Positions 1-8,937 of a stretch of DNA of 64,000 nt are shown here, piece after piece. The position numbers and the translations under genes are program-made. Source of the DNA: Planctomycetaceae bacterium (GTDB lineage: Bacteria > Planctomycetota > Planctomycetia > Pirellulales > Thermoguttaceae); the NCBI GenBank assembly GCA_021372005.1, contig JAJFVC010000033.1, positions 1-64,000 on the forward strand, given 5' to 3'. The notes below the pieces were generated by a model that made no database searches, had not been told where the DNA came from, and worked only from the letters and a program-made list of their open reading frames with translations. Within the stretch, counting starts at the first letter, position 1; each line of letters opens with the position of its first letter.

Positions 1-93
1 AAGTCCCCTGAAAGACGATCAGGTTGATAGGTCGGATGTGTAAGCGCAGTAATGCGTTCAGCTAACCGATACTAACGGACGAATGCTTGGCCG
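1..93 (+). rRNA. 23S ribosomal RNA, 3' end (partial)
   Basis: The sequence has the conserved 3' terminal part of bacterial 23S rRNA: the helix region with GGUUGAUAGG and GUAAGCGCAG, followed by the CUAACCGAUACUAACGGACGAA block that precedes the mature 3' end. The 5' part lies outside the window. The 3' boundary is estimated from the position of the final conserved GCUUGGCC. The 5S gene follows after about 95 nt of spacer, as in a standard rRNA operon. Confidence 0.93.
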
Positions 94-186
94 CATGTAT
101 CCAACGCTCCTAAGAGCCCGCGTTAGGATGTCACTTCTTTATCACAACCATGAGCGAAACGTCTCTTACCGGGCGTTTCGCTCCTT

Positions 187-293
187 TCCGGTGACTATAT
201 CTGAAAGGCCACACCCGTTCCCATTCCGAACACGGTAGTTAAGCTTTCAGAGCCGATGGTAGTACCAAAAGTGCGAGAGTAGGTGTTGCCGGA
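187..293 (+). rRNA. rrf: 5S ribosomal RNA
   Basis: The conserved 5S core CCCGUUCCCAUUCCGAACACGG is present near position 208-229. The GAGAGUAGGU motif lies near the 3' end. The termini UCCGG at 187 and CCGGA at 289 pair to close helix I. At about 107 nt it is slightly short but normal for this phylum. It follows the 23S gene in the same operon. Confidence 0.95.
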
Positions 294-305
294 TTTAAAT
301 CAGCG

Positions 306-345
306 AAAAGCCTCCGAGGTTAAAACCCCGGGGGCTTTTCGGTTT
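306..345 (+). terminator. Rho-independent terminator of the rRNA operon
   Basis: The inverted repeat AAAAGCC...GGCTTTT, with GAGGTT/AACCCC pairing inside it, starts 12 nt after the 5S gene and is followed by a T-rich stretch. It ends rRNA transcription. It may also serve the converging gene whose stop codon lies at 407. Confidence 0.8.
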
Positions 346-406
346 TCTTGGGTTCGTTTGCCAAACGCTGCAGCTAGGCGGCACCCGACGGATTTTTATT
401 TTTCTA

Positions 407-2410
407 CTATTTCGCCGGTCCCGATGCGCTGACGATCGGTTGGGCGTTGGGCGCCTTGGGGGCGGCGTCGGCTTCGCGGACGGACAGATCGGCATAGAGC
501 ACGCGGTATTTTTTGCCGTTCTTGGGGCGATACCAGAAAATCGGCGTATCAGCCGCGCCCAGCTTGACGCCTTGGCCGGCATAATGGGCGTCGACGGCCG
601 GCTGCAGTCCGTTTGCGAACGCTAGGCCTCGGTTGATCTGTCGCTGGGCTTCCATGAACTTTTGCGATTCGATTTCCCGCTCTTGGGTATTTTTCTGTAT
701 CCTGGCGTCACGGGCCCTGCCAACTCGTGCAACTTCGGCTTGCCAGGCTTCGACGTCCTTCAGCAGCGGATCGCCAAACGCTTCACGAAACCGTTCCTTG
801 ACCTTTTGGCGCTCATTGGGCTTCCCGCCCATCTTACCCATCAGTTCGTTGAACTCATGCCATTTTTCTTCGTTCGCCTTCAGCGTCGCAGGAGCAAGAT
901 TCTCCCAGACCATTCGGTTAATCAGTGTGCCGATATCGTTTCCTTTCTTGCCGGCTTGTTCTTGACGGTCCCCGCCTTGCATCATCTTCCGCATGTGCTT
1001 CTCAAACTGCTGTCTCTGCTGTTCCGTGGCTTTGAACATCACAGGGACAAATGATTCCCAAGTCGTTCTGATCACTCCTGGACAGGCCATTTCGGTCGCA
1101 ATCTTGGTCATCTGCGCGGCGAACTCGCGAATTTGCTCCGGATGGGTCTTTCCCGCCATCATTGCAGCGTCCATCTTATCCATGATGATGCCGATTTGCT
1201 CTTCAAGCCGGCGTTTTTGCTCATCGCCGACGCTCCCTGTTTGGGAAGTTGATCCATTGTCCCACGTCGCACGGATATGGTAGTTCTTCCAAAAAGTCCA
1301 TGTAACCGTATGTGAATCGAGAGAATCTGGAAGCGTTCCATCCGTCAGCTTAGCGTACTGGCGAAACATTTCGATCAGGTCTTTTTCCTTTCTAGGGGCG
1401 GTGTCGACCTTCTGGCGGTCTACCGTGTAGCCAGCCGGTGGCTCAACGCTGAACAACGATTCATCCATGGGTGTGTTGAACACAAAGTTGCTGAAGGTGG
1501 TCTTCATGTGGTCATTCATTCCCGTCGTCATTTCGACGCGGACTGGAAGTCCAGTCTGTGCATCGCCCCAAAGATCGAATGGCGTGCCGCCGGGATGACA
1601 AATACGGAACCCTACGACTCGGCGTCCATCCATCTGTTTGTTGCCAAGTGATTCAAAGTGAAAATTCTTGGTTTTGTGATCGCGAGCCATTTGCAGAAGA
1701 CGCAGCCACATCGAAGGGTCATTGCGTCCATTCTTGTCGGGATATTCGAGGATCGTGGCGTGTTTCGTCTCGGGGACTAGAGACAGACTGAGGCCTTTGC
1801 TCCAATCGGTGATATGCACCGACTGAATTGTCCCATCCGGCCGTATTATCGCCGAACGCGATCGGCTAGCGTCCAATATCATCCATTGGCTCGTTATTGT
1901 CCTCGCTGACGGGGCTTTTACTTCGATCGTTTGCCTGTACTTCACGGTCTTTACTTGCAGGATCGGCCGGACGAAGTCAGCAAAGGCCAATGCTGTGCCG
2001 CCACCATGAAACCATACGGCAACTCCCGTAATGGCCAGGACGAAAACAACCGCCGTCGCAATTCGGAAAACTGGAGAACGCATGATCCACCTCCATGTGT
2101 TTAGAGAACGAGAAAGCAAGGTGGAATGAGTCTTCTTCGCCCGTGTGCGAACGATGGTAGGCTGCGAAATCTCGGCCGTCACCGCCGACATGATCCGCTC
2201 GACCGCGGCGGTCTCTGTGCGGTCGGCCGCGAACGACGCTTCTGCAAGCGTGCGACATAATTCCGTCTGTTGGCGAAGCTGCTCGCGGCAACGGGAACAC
2301 GTTTCAACATGCCGATGGACCTCGCGCTGTTCGTCGGGCGAGAGGCAACCGGCCGCCGCCAAGCTGATCCGCTCGGCCCAAGATTCGCAGGGGTGAAGGA
2401 GATCATTCAT
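407..2410 (-). CDS. Anti-sigma factor with zinc finger and large C-terminal domain
   Basis: This 667-aa protein starts with a putative zinc-finger anti-sigma domain (residues 1-45) carrying the H-x3-C-x2-C signature (HRHVETCSRC). It has one membrane helix near residues 110-132 (VFRIATAVVFVLAITGVAVWF region). A domain of about 190 residues follows, resembling the outer-membrane LolA/RseB-like fold often attached to planctomycete anti-sigma factors. The charged, helical C-terminus (about residues 340-620) has no recognised family. The start overlaps the stop of the sigma factor gene by 4 bp (ATGA), so the two are translationally coupled. Expected role: membrane sequestration of the partner sigma factor and release on an envelope signal. 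The signal is unknown. The family call is firm; the function of the long C-terminus is not. Confidence 0.88.
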   Translation of the reverse strand: MNDLLHPCESWAERISLAAAGCLSPDEQREVHRHVETCSRCREQLRQQTELCRTLAEASFAADRTETAAVERIMSAVTAEISQPTIVRTRAKKTHSTLLSRSLNTWRWIMRSPVFRIATAVVFVLAITGVAVWFHGGGTALAFADFVRPILQVKTVKYRQTIEVKAPSARTITSQWMILDASRSRSAIIRPDGTIQSVHITDWSKGLSLSLVPETKHATILEYPDKNGRNDPSMWLRLLQMARDHKTKNFHFESLGNKQMDGRRVVGFRICHPGGTPFDLWGDAQTGLPVRVEMTTGMNDHMKTTFSNFVFNTPMDESLFSVEPPAGYTVDRQKVDTAPRKEKDLIEMFRQYAKLTDGTLPDSLDSHTVTWTFWKNYHIRATWDNGSTSQTGSVGDEQKRRLEEQIGIIMDKMDAAMMAGKTHPEQIREFAAQMTKIATEMACPGVIRTTWESFVPVMFKATEQQRQQFEKHMRKMMQGGDRQEQAGKKGNDIGTLINRMVWENLAPATLKANEEKWHEFNELMGKMGGKPNERQKVKERFREAFGDPLLKDVEAWQAEVARVGRARDARIQKNTQEREIESQKFMEAQRQINRGLAFANGLQPAVDAHYAGQGVKLGAADTPIFWYRPKNGKKYRVLYADLSVREADAAPKAPNAQPIVSASGPAK

Positions 2411-2997
2411 CGTTTTTCTCCTTGGATTTCCCCGGATGGAGTGAAAAGGTTCACCGCGAGATTCATTTGCCGCAATTTTTCCAGTGCGTAATGCAATCGC
2501 GATTTGATCGTGCCCAACGGACAGCCCAACGCCGCCGCAATCTCGTCGAGCGTCGCCCCCTCAAAAAAACGGAGCTCCACCACGAGACGGTGCTCTTCCG
2601 GCAAACTTGCCACCGCCCGGCGAATCTGTTGGGCGTCTTCGGACGCCTCGGCGAAACGATCGGGCGGGCAGGCGGGGCCTTGCACTTGGCCGAGCGCGTT
2701 CGCCGACGCCAACCCGACGGCGTGTCGGTGTCGCAGTCCCTTCAAGAAACGATGCCGAAGAATGCCGTGCAACCAGGCGGACCACCGGCAGCGACCGTCA
2801 AAACGCGCCATGGATCGCCACGCCTCGACGAGCGTCTCTTGGACCAGATCCTCCGCCCAATGCTCGTCCTTGGCGAGCGTCGCCGCGCAACGCCAAAGCG
2901 ACGCGACGTGGCGCCTGGCAAGTTGCTCAAAGGCAACCGTTTCGCCGGCCTGAGCGCGGGCGATCCATTCATGTTCGTGGTCGTCGTGGGTGCTCAC
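2407..2997 (-). CDS. ECF RNA polymerase sigma factor
   Basis: A 196-aa sigma-70 family ECF factor. Region 2 is recognisable around WAEDLVQETLVEAWRSM and the following FDGRCRWSAWLHGI. Region 4 is a helix-turn-helix around LPEEHRLVVELRFFEG and TLDEIAAALGCPLGTIKSRL. I chose the GTG at 2997 because an AAGGAA ribosome site lies directly upstream; the frame stays open to 3036, but that extension lacks such a site. Its 3' end overlaps the anti-sigma gene by 4 bp, giving the usual sigma/anti-sigma operon. The target regulon is not visible from sequence. Confidence 0.92.
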   Translation of the reverse strand: MSTHDDHEHEWIARAQAGETVAFEQLARRHVASLWRCAATLAKDEHWAEDLVQETLVEAWRSMARFDGRCRWSAWLHGILRHRFLKGLRHRHAVGLASANALGQVQGPACPPDRFAEASEDAQQIRRAVASLPEEHRLVVELRFFEGATLDEIAAALGCPLGTIKSRLHYALEKLRQMNLAVNLFTPSGEIQGEKR

Positions 2998-3156
2998 CTT
3001 ATTCCTTAATTCCCACCTCGTCGGCCAAAGGTTCACCGAATGGTTTCCGTTGTTTTGCTTCGTCGCGGCCGCCGGTCATCGGCCGAGGAAGGAAAACGCG
3101 AAAAAACCGGAACGATGCAAGATCTTCCGCCAAACCATCCTCGATGGCTTGCGACT

Positions 3157-5100
3157 TTATTCGGAGGACGGACCGCCGGCGTTGTTGGAAAGCCCTTTGG
3201 GATAGCGCGTATTTCCGACGCGACGGGTCGCGCCGAGACGATCGAGATAGTCCAACAGCGGCAAGGCGAATTTGCGCGTCGTGTCGATCAAATATTTGAA
3301 TTGCACGCTTTCGAGAAGTTTTTCCTTCTCGAAGTGTCGTTTCACAATGTCGCAGGCGCGAACGATCGCCTCATGGTGGAAGAGCAGGCTGCCTTCGACA
3401 TCGACCAGCCGGCCGTGTTCGCAAAGCAGGCCCAAAAGGCGTTCGACCTTGTCGCGCGCCGCGCTGATCCGCTCGGCGACCTCATCGGCGTCGGGTGGAT
3501 GAAACAATCGTTCGAGAAACAGGGCCTCGATCGCATCGAGTTGTCGGGCTTCGTCGTCGTGAAACGTGCAGCGATGGCCGGGCTGGGCCAAGCGATCGTT
3601 CTTTTCGAGCAGTTGGCCGGTCCTCTTCAGACGGGCGACGATCGCGTCGAAAACCGGCTTGTCGCAGGCCGTCGCCAGGCGGATCGATTCGGCCGATGGG
3701 CCGGGACTTTCGGGCGATCGACGATGGGCATCGGCCACTTGTTCGAGGAGATTGCGGGCCAATGCGTCGGCGGTTTCGCGATGAACGTACCCTTTGGCGG
3801 ATGTCGAAAAAATCAGATCGTGGTCGACCAATTCCGCCAAAAGGTCGTGAAGCCGCGACGGAGGAATTTTGGTCCGTTCGACCAACGACCATTCGGACAC
3901 CGCGATGCGTTCGGCGCGACGGACGCAATATTCGACGAAACGCCGTTCGTCGAAAATGACCGCGGCGCGTTCTTGCAGATCGTCGTAGACGCCGGGGCGA
4001 CGGGCCTTCACGCGGCCGGCGACGGCCTCGACGATCACGCCGCCGCCGAGGGTCCGCACGGGCGAGAGTGTTCGCGCCAGAAAATGGTCGCCGGGGCCGG
4101 CCACCACCGGAGCCTTCGTCTTGAATTGGACGATCGCTTGCTCGCCGGCGGCCATGGCGCTGCCGCGCAGCAAATAAAACGTCGCGGCGACCTCCGCCGT
4201 GCCTGTGTGAAACCGAACCTCCACACCACTTTTGAGCCGCAACGGGTCGCGGGCAAGAAGCCGGAGCGAACCCAAGAACCATTGCTGCGGCGTGAAGCAG
4301 CCGGGAACGGTCAACGTGCAGCCGCGGCGGATTTCATGATGGTCCCATTGGCCGACGTTCAACGCCGCGCATTGGCCGGCCAGGACCGTATCGCTCGCTT
4401 GGCCGTAAACCTCGATGCGACGAATGCGGCCGGTCAGGTTTTGCGGCAGCAATACGATTTGCTCGCCGACTCGGGCCGATCCGGACAGGGGGATTCCGGC
4501 AACCACCGTTCCGTAGCCGGGCGATGAGAACGCGCGTTCGACCGGCAGGCGGAACACGCCGTCCACCGGCCGAGGCGGCATCGAGCGGACCATCGCCTCG
4601 AACGACTCCAAAAAGACATCAAAACCCTCGCCGGTGACGTTCGAGAGGGGGAGAATCGGCGCGTTTTCGAGAAAGGTGCCCTGCAAAAACGCCGCGACGT
4701 CCGCCTGGACGGCCGCGCGATCGGTCGTCGCAACGCGGTCGATCTTCGTCAGCGCGACAAGTCCACGACGAACGCCGAGAAGTGTGAGGATGTCGAGATG
4801 TTCGCGCGTTTGCGGCATGACGCCGTCGTCGGCGGCGACGACTAGAAGAACCGCGTCCATGCCGGCGGCCCCGGCGACCATCGTCTTGACGAAATTTTCG
4901 TGGCCGGGCACGTCGACGATGCCGATCTGCGTGCCGGCGATCCTGCAGGGAGCGAAACCGAGCTCGATCGACATGCCCCGCTCCTTTTCCTCCTTCAAAC
5001 GGTCGGTGTCGCAGCCGGTGAGGCATTTCACCAGCGCCGTTTTGCCGTGATCGATGTGTCCGGCCGTGCCGATGGTCAGGTTGATGGGATCCAAAATCAC
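3157..5100 (-). CDS. selB: SelB, selenocysteine-specific translation elongation factor
   Basis: SelB delivers selenocysteyl-tRNA to UGA codons followed by a SECIS hairpin. The 647-aa product has an EF-Tu-like GTPase domain with GHIDHGKT (residues 14-21), DVPGHE (63-68) and TKID (118-121). Two beta-barrel domains and a C-terminal array of winged-helix domains (roughly 400-647) follow; the latter bind the SECIS hairpin in known SelBs. Length matches the family (E. coli about 614). The start is the GTG at 5100: it sits behind GGGAGA, begins the conserved N-terminal strand, and leaves a 23-nt gap to selA. A longer in-frame extension to 5256 would overlap the end of selA and looks spurious. The gene is co-directional with selA and lies beside the tRNA-Sec and selenoprotein genes it should serve. 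Confidence 0.97.
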   Translation of the reverse strand: MILDPINLTIGTAGHIDHGKTALVKCLTGCDTDRLKEEKERGMSIELGFAPCRIAGTQIGIVDVPGHENFVKTMVAGAAGMDAVLLVVAADDGVMPQTREHLDILTLLGVRRGLVALTKIDRVATTDRAAVQADVAAFLQGTFLENAPILPLSNVTGEGFDVFLESFEAMVRSMPPRPVDGVFRLPVERAFSSPGYGTVVAGIPLSGSARVGEQIVLLPQNLTGRIRRIEVYGQASDTVLAGQCAALNVGQWDHHEIRRGCTLTVPGCFTPQQWFLGSLRLLARDPLRLKSGVEVRFHTGTAEVAATFYLLRGSAMAAGEQAIVQFKTKAPVVAGPGDHFLARTLSPVRTLGGGVIVEAVAGRVKARRPGVYDDLQERAAVIFDERRFVEYCVRRAERIAVSEWSLVERTKIPPSRLHDLLAELVDHDLIFSTSAKGYVHRETADALARNLLEQVADAHRRSPESPGPSAESIRLATACDKPVFDAIVARLKRTGQLLEKNDRLAQPGHRCTFHDDEARQLDAIEALFLERLFHPPDADEVAERISAARDKVERLLGLLCEHGRLVDVEGSLLFHHEAIVRACDIVKRHFEKEKLLESVQFKYLIDTTRKFALPLLDYLDRLGATRRVGNTRYPKGLSNNAGGPSSE

Positions 5101-5123
5101 GGTCTCCCGTGCCGGCGGTTCCT

Positions 5124-6536
5124 TCAGCGGGGATGGTCGGCAAACGCCGCGGCGGCGGCGGCGATTACGACGGGCTCGTCGCCGTCCAACAGGGTTCTCG
5201 GATCGAGCAGCACGCGCCCCTTGTGGATTCGGGCGAACACCGGCGGTTCGTGGCATCGCATCCGAAAGGCGAGTTCGTCGGGCCCGAACGTGTTCGACGC
5301 AAGAGTCACCAGTCGCGTCGCCAGATTTTGCGTCGGCAACGAACCGCTGCCCATCTGCGAAAAACCGTCGACGACGTCGACCGAAGCGTCGGGCGTTTGG
5401 CGTTGGACGGCCGCGGCGATCCGCTCGGCCTGCTCGGAAATGTCACCCAGGTCACGCCGCAGCATGCGCAACGTGGGCACTTCGGCCAGCGCTTGCGATT
5501 CGTCGACGAACAGCGCCAACGTGGCTTCGAGAGCGGCGAGCGTGAGTTTTCCGACGCGCAGGATTCGGGCGAGCGGATTTTTGCGGACGGCTTCAAGGAG
5601 GTCCGACCGGCCCAGAACGAGGCCGCCTTGGCTCGCGCCGATCAATTTGTCGGCGCTGGCCGTGATTAGATCTGCGCCTGCGGCGACCGATTCGCGCAGC
5701 GTGGGCTCACGTTGAAATCCGAATCGCGAAAAATCCAGCAGGGGGCCCGCGCCGAGGTCGTCAATCACCGTCAAACCATGTTGGTGCCCGATTCGCACGA
5801 GATCGGCCAGCGATGTTTCGGAGGTGAATCCGGTAATTTTGTAATTGCTCGGATGCACGCGGAGAATCGCCGCGGTGTTGGGTGTCACGGCGTTTTCATA
5901 ATCGCGCGAGTGCGTTTTGTTGGTCGTGCCGACCTCGACCAGCGTCGCGCCGCTGGCGGCCATGACCTCGGGCAGCCGAAAGGAGCCGCCGATTTCGACA
6001 AGTTGTCCGCGCGAGACGATCACCTCACGTCCGCGGGCGACCGTGTTCAAAACGATCGACGTGGCGGCGGCGTTGTTGTTGACCACCGTCGCGGCCTCGG
6101 CGCCGGTCAGCCGTTTCAAAAGCTCCTCGACGCGGCCGTCGCGCCGCGAACGCTCGCCGGTTTGAAGATCGGTCTGGAGCAGCGAATAACCGGATAGTTC
6201 GGAGGCAATCTGCCGAATTGCTCGTTCCGGCAACACGGCGCGGCCGAGGGCCGTGTGCAAGATGATCCCCGTCGCGTTGACGACCTTGCGATAGTACGGT
6301 TTGTGAGATGTCTGAACCAGTTGTTTCGCGGCGTCGAGAATGGTCCGGCGCAGCGACGTCGCGTCGACGGCCTCCGCGGGCGATTCGAGCAGACGTTGTC
6401 GGGTCTGTTCAACGGCGGCGCGGACGGACTCGACCAATAAGGGACGGGCGACGTCTTGCGTCCAACCCTCGTGATGGGCCTCCTGCAAAAGAGTTTCGAC
6501 GGCGGGGATTTGGCTCAAAATTGGTTGTGGCGACAA
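5124..6536 (-). CDS. selA: SelA, L-seryl-tRNA(Sec) selenium transferase
   Basis: SelA is a PLP enzyme that converts Ser-tRNA(Sec) to Sec-tRNA(Sec) using selenophosphate. The predicted protein has 470 residues, close to E. coli SelA (463). The PLP lysine is K297, in the context ITASADKLIGASQGG. The N-terminal YRKVVNATGIILHTALGRA and the NNNAAA segment are typical of SelA. I chose the TTG at 6536, behind a G-rich ribosome site (6545-6550) and about 38 nt downstream of a good promoter. The frame is open to 6908, but the extra 124 residues have no SelA similarity and would cross that promoter. selB follows 23 nt later in the same operon. Confidence 0.95.
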   Translation of the reverse strand: MSPQPILSQIPAVETLLQEAHHEGWTQDVARPLLVESVRAAVEQTRQRLLESPAEAVDATSLRRTILDAAKQLVQTSHKPYYRKVVNATGIILHTALGRAVLPERAIRQIASELSGYSLLQTDLQTGERSRRDGRVEELLKRLTGAEAATVVNNNAAATSIVLNTVARGREVIVSRGQLVEIGGSFRLPEVMAASGATLVEVGTTNKTHSRDYENAVTPNTAAILRVHPSNYKITGFTSETSLADLVRIGHQHGLTVIDDLGAGPLLDFSRFGFQREPTLRESVAAGADLITASADKLIGASQGGLVLGRSDLLEAVRKNPLARILRVGKLTLAALEATLALFVDESQALAEVPTLRMLRRDLGDISEQAERIAAAVQRQTPDASVDVVDGFSQMGSGSLPTQNLATRLVTLASNTFGPDELAFRMRCHEPPVFARIHKGRVLLDPRTLLDGDEPVVIAAAAAAFADHPR

Positions 6537-6573
6537 AACAATTTCCCCCCGAAAAGGCAAAGGGTGCGTATGT

Positions 6574-6603
6574 ATTCTAGTCGAGCGCGCGAAACCGAAG
6601 CAA
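6574..6603 (-). promoter_or_regulatory. Putative promoter of selA-selB
   Basis: On the minus strand, TTGCTT (6598-6603) and TAGAAT (6574-6579) are separated by 18 bp, close to a sigma-70 consensus. Transcription would begin near 6567, about 30 nt before the TTG start of selA. This supports the short SelA form. No experimental evidence is available. Confidence 0.6.
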
Positions 6604-6636
6604 GTAGGGTCGCCGGGGGGGCGACGTTCCACAACC

Positions 6637-6664
6637 TTGATTAATTCGTTCGGGTCGTTATATT
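6637..6664 (+). promoter_or_regulatory. Putative promoter of the divergent reductase-selD operon
   Basis: TTGATT (6637-6642) and TATATT (6659-6664) are spaced by 16 bp on the plus strand, inside the 361-bp divergent region between selA and the methyltransferase gene. The predicted leader to the ATG at 6898 is about 225 nt. I see no recognisable riboswitch in that leader. Confidence 0.5.
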
Positions 6665-6897
6665 GGAAGGAGTTTTGTCGCCCTAAGTGGCAGACAAGCA
6701 GAGAGAGCGGCGTTTTGGGTGGAAGCGATTCCCGCGGCCATCTCTTCGCTTCTCTTGGATCGTCTGGTCGGACGCCGCCGAGTCCGCTCGTGGAAAGGGC
6801 GTGTTCTTTTGTTTTTCCCGAGGTGTCTCTTGGTGCGCGTTTCGTCGGCCGATCGCCTCGTTGAAAGAGACGCCTGTCAGAAAGGAGTCCTCGCCAG

Positions 6898-7695
6898 ATG
6901 AACGACATGGGACTTGCGGACGTTCAAGCGGTTTACGGCGGCGCCGAAGGCCAACTGTGGGAGTTGGTGATGGGCCAGCAGATTCATCTCGGCGGTTTTC
7001 AATCGTCGATGGCGTTGGCCGATCGGGCGGGCGTCCGTGCGGGAATGGTCGGCGTGGATTTGTGTTGTTGCACGGGGGCGGGCATGCGATTGTTGACGCG
7101 TTTCCGAAACGTTGCCCGCATGCACGGCGTCGACGCCACGGAGCGAATGGTCGAAGTCGGCCGGTCGCGTTGTCGAGAAGAAGGGCTGGCCGATCGGATT
7201 GATTTTACGTTGGCCGACGCTTGCGCCACCGGTCTGCCGAGCGACAGCGCCGACTTCGTCTGGGGCGAGGACGCCTGGTGCTACGTCGTCGACAAGCCGC
7301 GGTTGATCGCCGAGGCGGTCCGGTTGACGAAACCCGGCGGCATCGTCGCGTTCACGGACTGGGTAAACGGTCCGACTGGCCTGAGCGTCGCCGAGGCCGA
7401 TCGTTACGACCGCTTTATGAAGTTTCCGAACACGCTCGGAATCGAAGGCTACGTCGAATTGTTGAGGAAGAATGGTTGCGAGGTGTTGGCCGCGGAGGAC
7501 ACGGGCCGTTTTGCGCCGCACGTCGATCTTTACATCAACATGTTGACGATGCAACTGACCTACGATGCGCTGAAAATCATCGGTTTTGACACGGCGCGGA
7601 TGGCGGCCCTCGGCGGCGAGATGACGTTTTTGCAGGAGCTGGCCCACGCCGGAAAAATTGCGCAGGGGCAATTCGTCGCTCGGAAAAAGGCATGA
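6898..7695 (+). CDS. SAM-dependent methyltransferase, class I
   Basis: A 265-aa Rossmann-fold methyltransferase. Motif I is VGVDLCCCTGAGMRLL (about residue 50). The acidic residue ending strand 2 is in MHGVDATE, motif II is around DFVWGEDAWCYV, and the following LTKPGGIVAFTDW block is typical of the family. It resembles small-molecule methyltransferases of the sarcosine/dimethylglycine type more than RNA or protein enzymes, but the substrate cannot be read from sequence. An AAAGGAG ribosome site precedes the ATG. It is the first gene of a co-directional operon with three dehydratase-like reductases, their activator and SelD. That context makes selenium, sulfur or another chalcogen/metalloid compound a possible substrate (inference). 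Confidence 0.85.
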   Translation: MNDMGLADVQAVYGGAEGQLWELVMGQQIHLGGFQSSMALADRAGVRAGMVGVDLCCCTGAGMRLLTRFRNVARMHGVDATERMVEVGRSRCREEGLADRIDFTLADACATGLPSDSADFVWGEDAWCYVVDKPRLIAEAVRLTKPGGIVAFTDWVNGPTGLSVAEADRYDRFMKFPNTLGIEGYVELLRKNGCEVLAAEDTGRFAPHVDLYINMLTMQLTYDALKIIGFDTARMAALGGEMTFLQELAHAGKIAQGQFVARKKA

Positions 7696-7755
7696 CGTGG
7701 CGGACGGGACGTTTTGTGTCGGTGGGCGTCGGGATTCGTTTTGCGAGGTGAGCGA

Positions 7756-8937
7756 ATGGCGACTTGCTGCGGCACGAAAAGCGACGAGGACGGGCTGTTT
7801 GCGTGGTTCGACGGGATGATCGGGCATTGCCACCAATACGCGGTTCGGGAAAAAGCCGCGGGGCGACGCATCGTCGGGATTTTGTGCGAATATACGCCGC
7901 GCGAGATCATCATGGCGGCCGGCGGCGTTCCCGTGTGCCTGTGCGGTGGATCGGCGAAGACGATTCCCGCTGCGGAACAGGAATTGCCCGCGAACCTGTG
8001 TCCGCTGATCAAATCGACCTATGGCTATCATGTTCTCGGCAGCAACCCGTTTCTTGAGATGGCCGATTTGATCGTGGGCGAGACGACGTGCGACGGCAAG
8101 AAGAAGATGTATGAGCGGTTGGCCGAGTCGCGTCCGATGTATGTTCTCCAGTTGCCGTATCGTTCGGAGGGAGCCGAGGCGCTCGACTACTGGCTCGGCG
8201 AATTGCGGCATTTTCGGGCGTTTTTGGCCGATCGGTTTCAGACGGACGTCTCGGACGACCGACTGCGGGAGGCGATCTGTCGGCTGAACGAAGAGCGTCG
8301 CTGGCGGCGTGAAATCACGGCGCTGATGCGGTGCGATCGTCCGGCGCTGTCGGGTCGCCGCATACTCGACTGCAAAAGCAGCATTTGGGCGATGTCCGAC
8401 GCACATGAAAACTATCGACGCATTCTTGAGGCGTTTCGCGGGCGCTCGGGCGGCTCGTGCGGCCGGGTTCGCGTGTTGATGACCGGCGTACCGATGGTTC
8501 ATGGGGCGGAGCGCGTGCTGGACCTTGTCGAGCAGAGCGGCGGTTTGGTGGTGGTCGCCGAGAATTGCACCGGCGTTAAGCCGCTTTTGGAGGACGTCGA
8601 CGAAGGGGCGGCCGATCCGCTTCGGGCGTTGGCCGAGAAATATTTTCATTTGCCTTGTTCGGTGATGTCGCCGAACGATCGGCGGCTCGACGCGCTGGGG
8701 CGGCTGGCCTCCGAATATCGCGTGGAGTGCGTCGTCGAGCTTGTGTGGCAGGCGTGTTTGACGTACAGCGTGGAATCGCATCGCGTCCGCCGTTTTGTCG
8801 AGAAACAGTTGGGCTTGCCATACCTTTCGATCGAGACCGATTATTCCCCCTCCGACTCGGCCAGAATCGGGGTTCGCGTCGAGGCGTTGTTTGAGACCGT
8901 GCGAGCGAGACGCGGATCGAACCGCTGCAGTCCATGA
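7756..8937 (+). CDS. Double-cubane-cluster-type reductase subunit (YjiM/HgdB family)
   Basis: A 393-aa member of the 2-hydroxyacyl-CoA dehydratase D family. It resembles the YjiM/double-cubane cluster protein branch, with the segments EYTPREIIMAAGGVPVCLCGGS, ANLCPLIKSTYGY and LIVGETTCDGKKKMYE. These contain the cysteines that ligate Fe-S clusters in that branch. Further cysteines lie at AENCTG and LPCSVMSPNDRR. Such proteins receive single low-potential electrons from an ATP-hydrolysing activator, which is encoded three genes downstream. The ATG at 7756 follows a GAGGTG ribosome site; an in-frame extension to 7714 has no such support. The stop overlaps the next start (ATGA). The natural substrate of this branch is not established. 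Confidence 0.85.
   Translation: MATCCGTKSDEDGLFAWFDGMIGHCHQYAVREKAAGRRIVGILCEYTPREIIMAAGGVPVCLCGGSAKTIPAAEQELPANLCPLIKSTYGYHVLGSNPFLEMADLIVGETTCDGKKKMYERLAESRPMYVLQLPYRSEGAEALDYWLGELRHFRAFLADRFQTDVSDDRLREAICRLNEERRWRREITALMRCDRPALSGRRILDCKSSIWAMSDAHENYRRILEAFRGRSGGSCGRVRVLMTGVPMVHGAERVLDLVEQSGGLVVVAENCTGVKPLLEDVDEGAADPLRALAEKYFHLPCSVMSPNDRRLDALGRLASEYRVECVVELVWQACLTYSVESHRVRRFVEKQLGLPYLSIETDYSPSDSARIGVRVEALFETVRARRGSNRCSP

Noticed and set aside
3040-4527. Long plus-strand ORF opposite selB
   Set aside because: It is a shadow frame of a GC-rich gene. The minus strand encodes an unmistakable SelB with all GTPase motifs.
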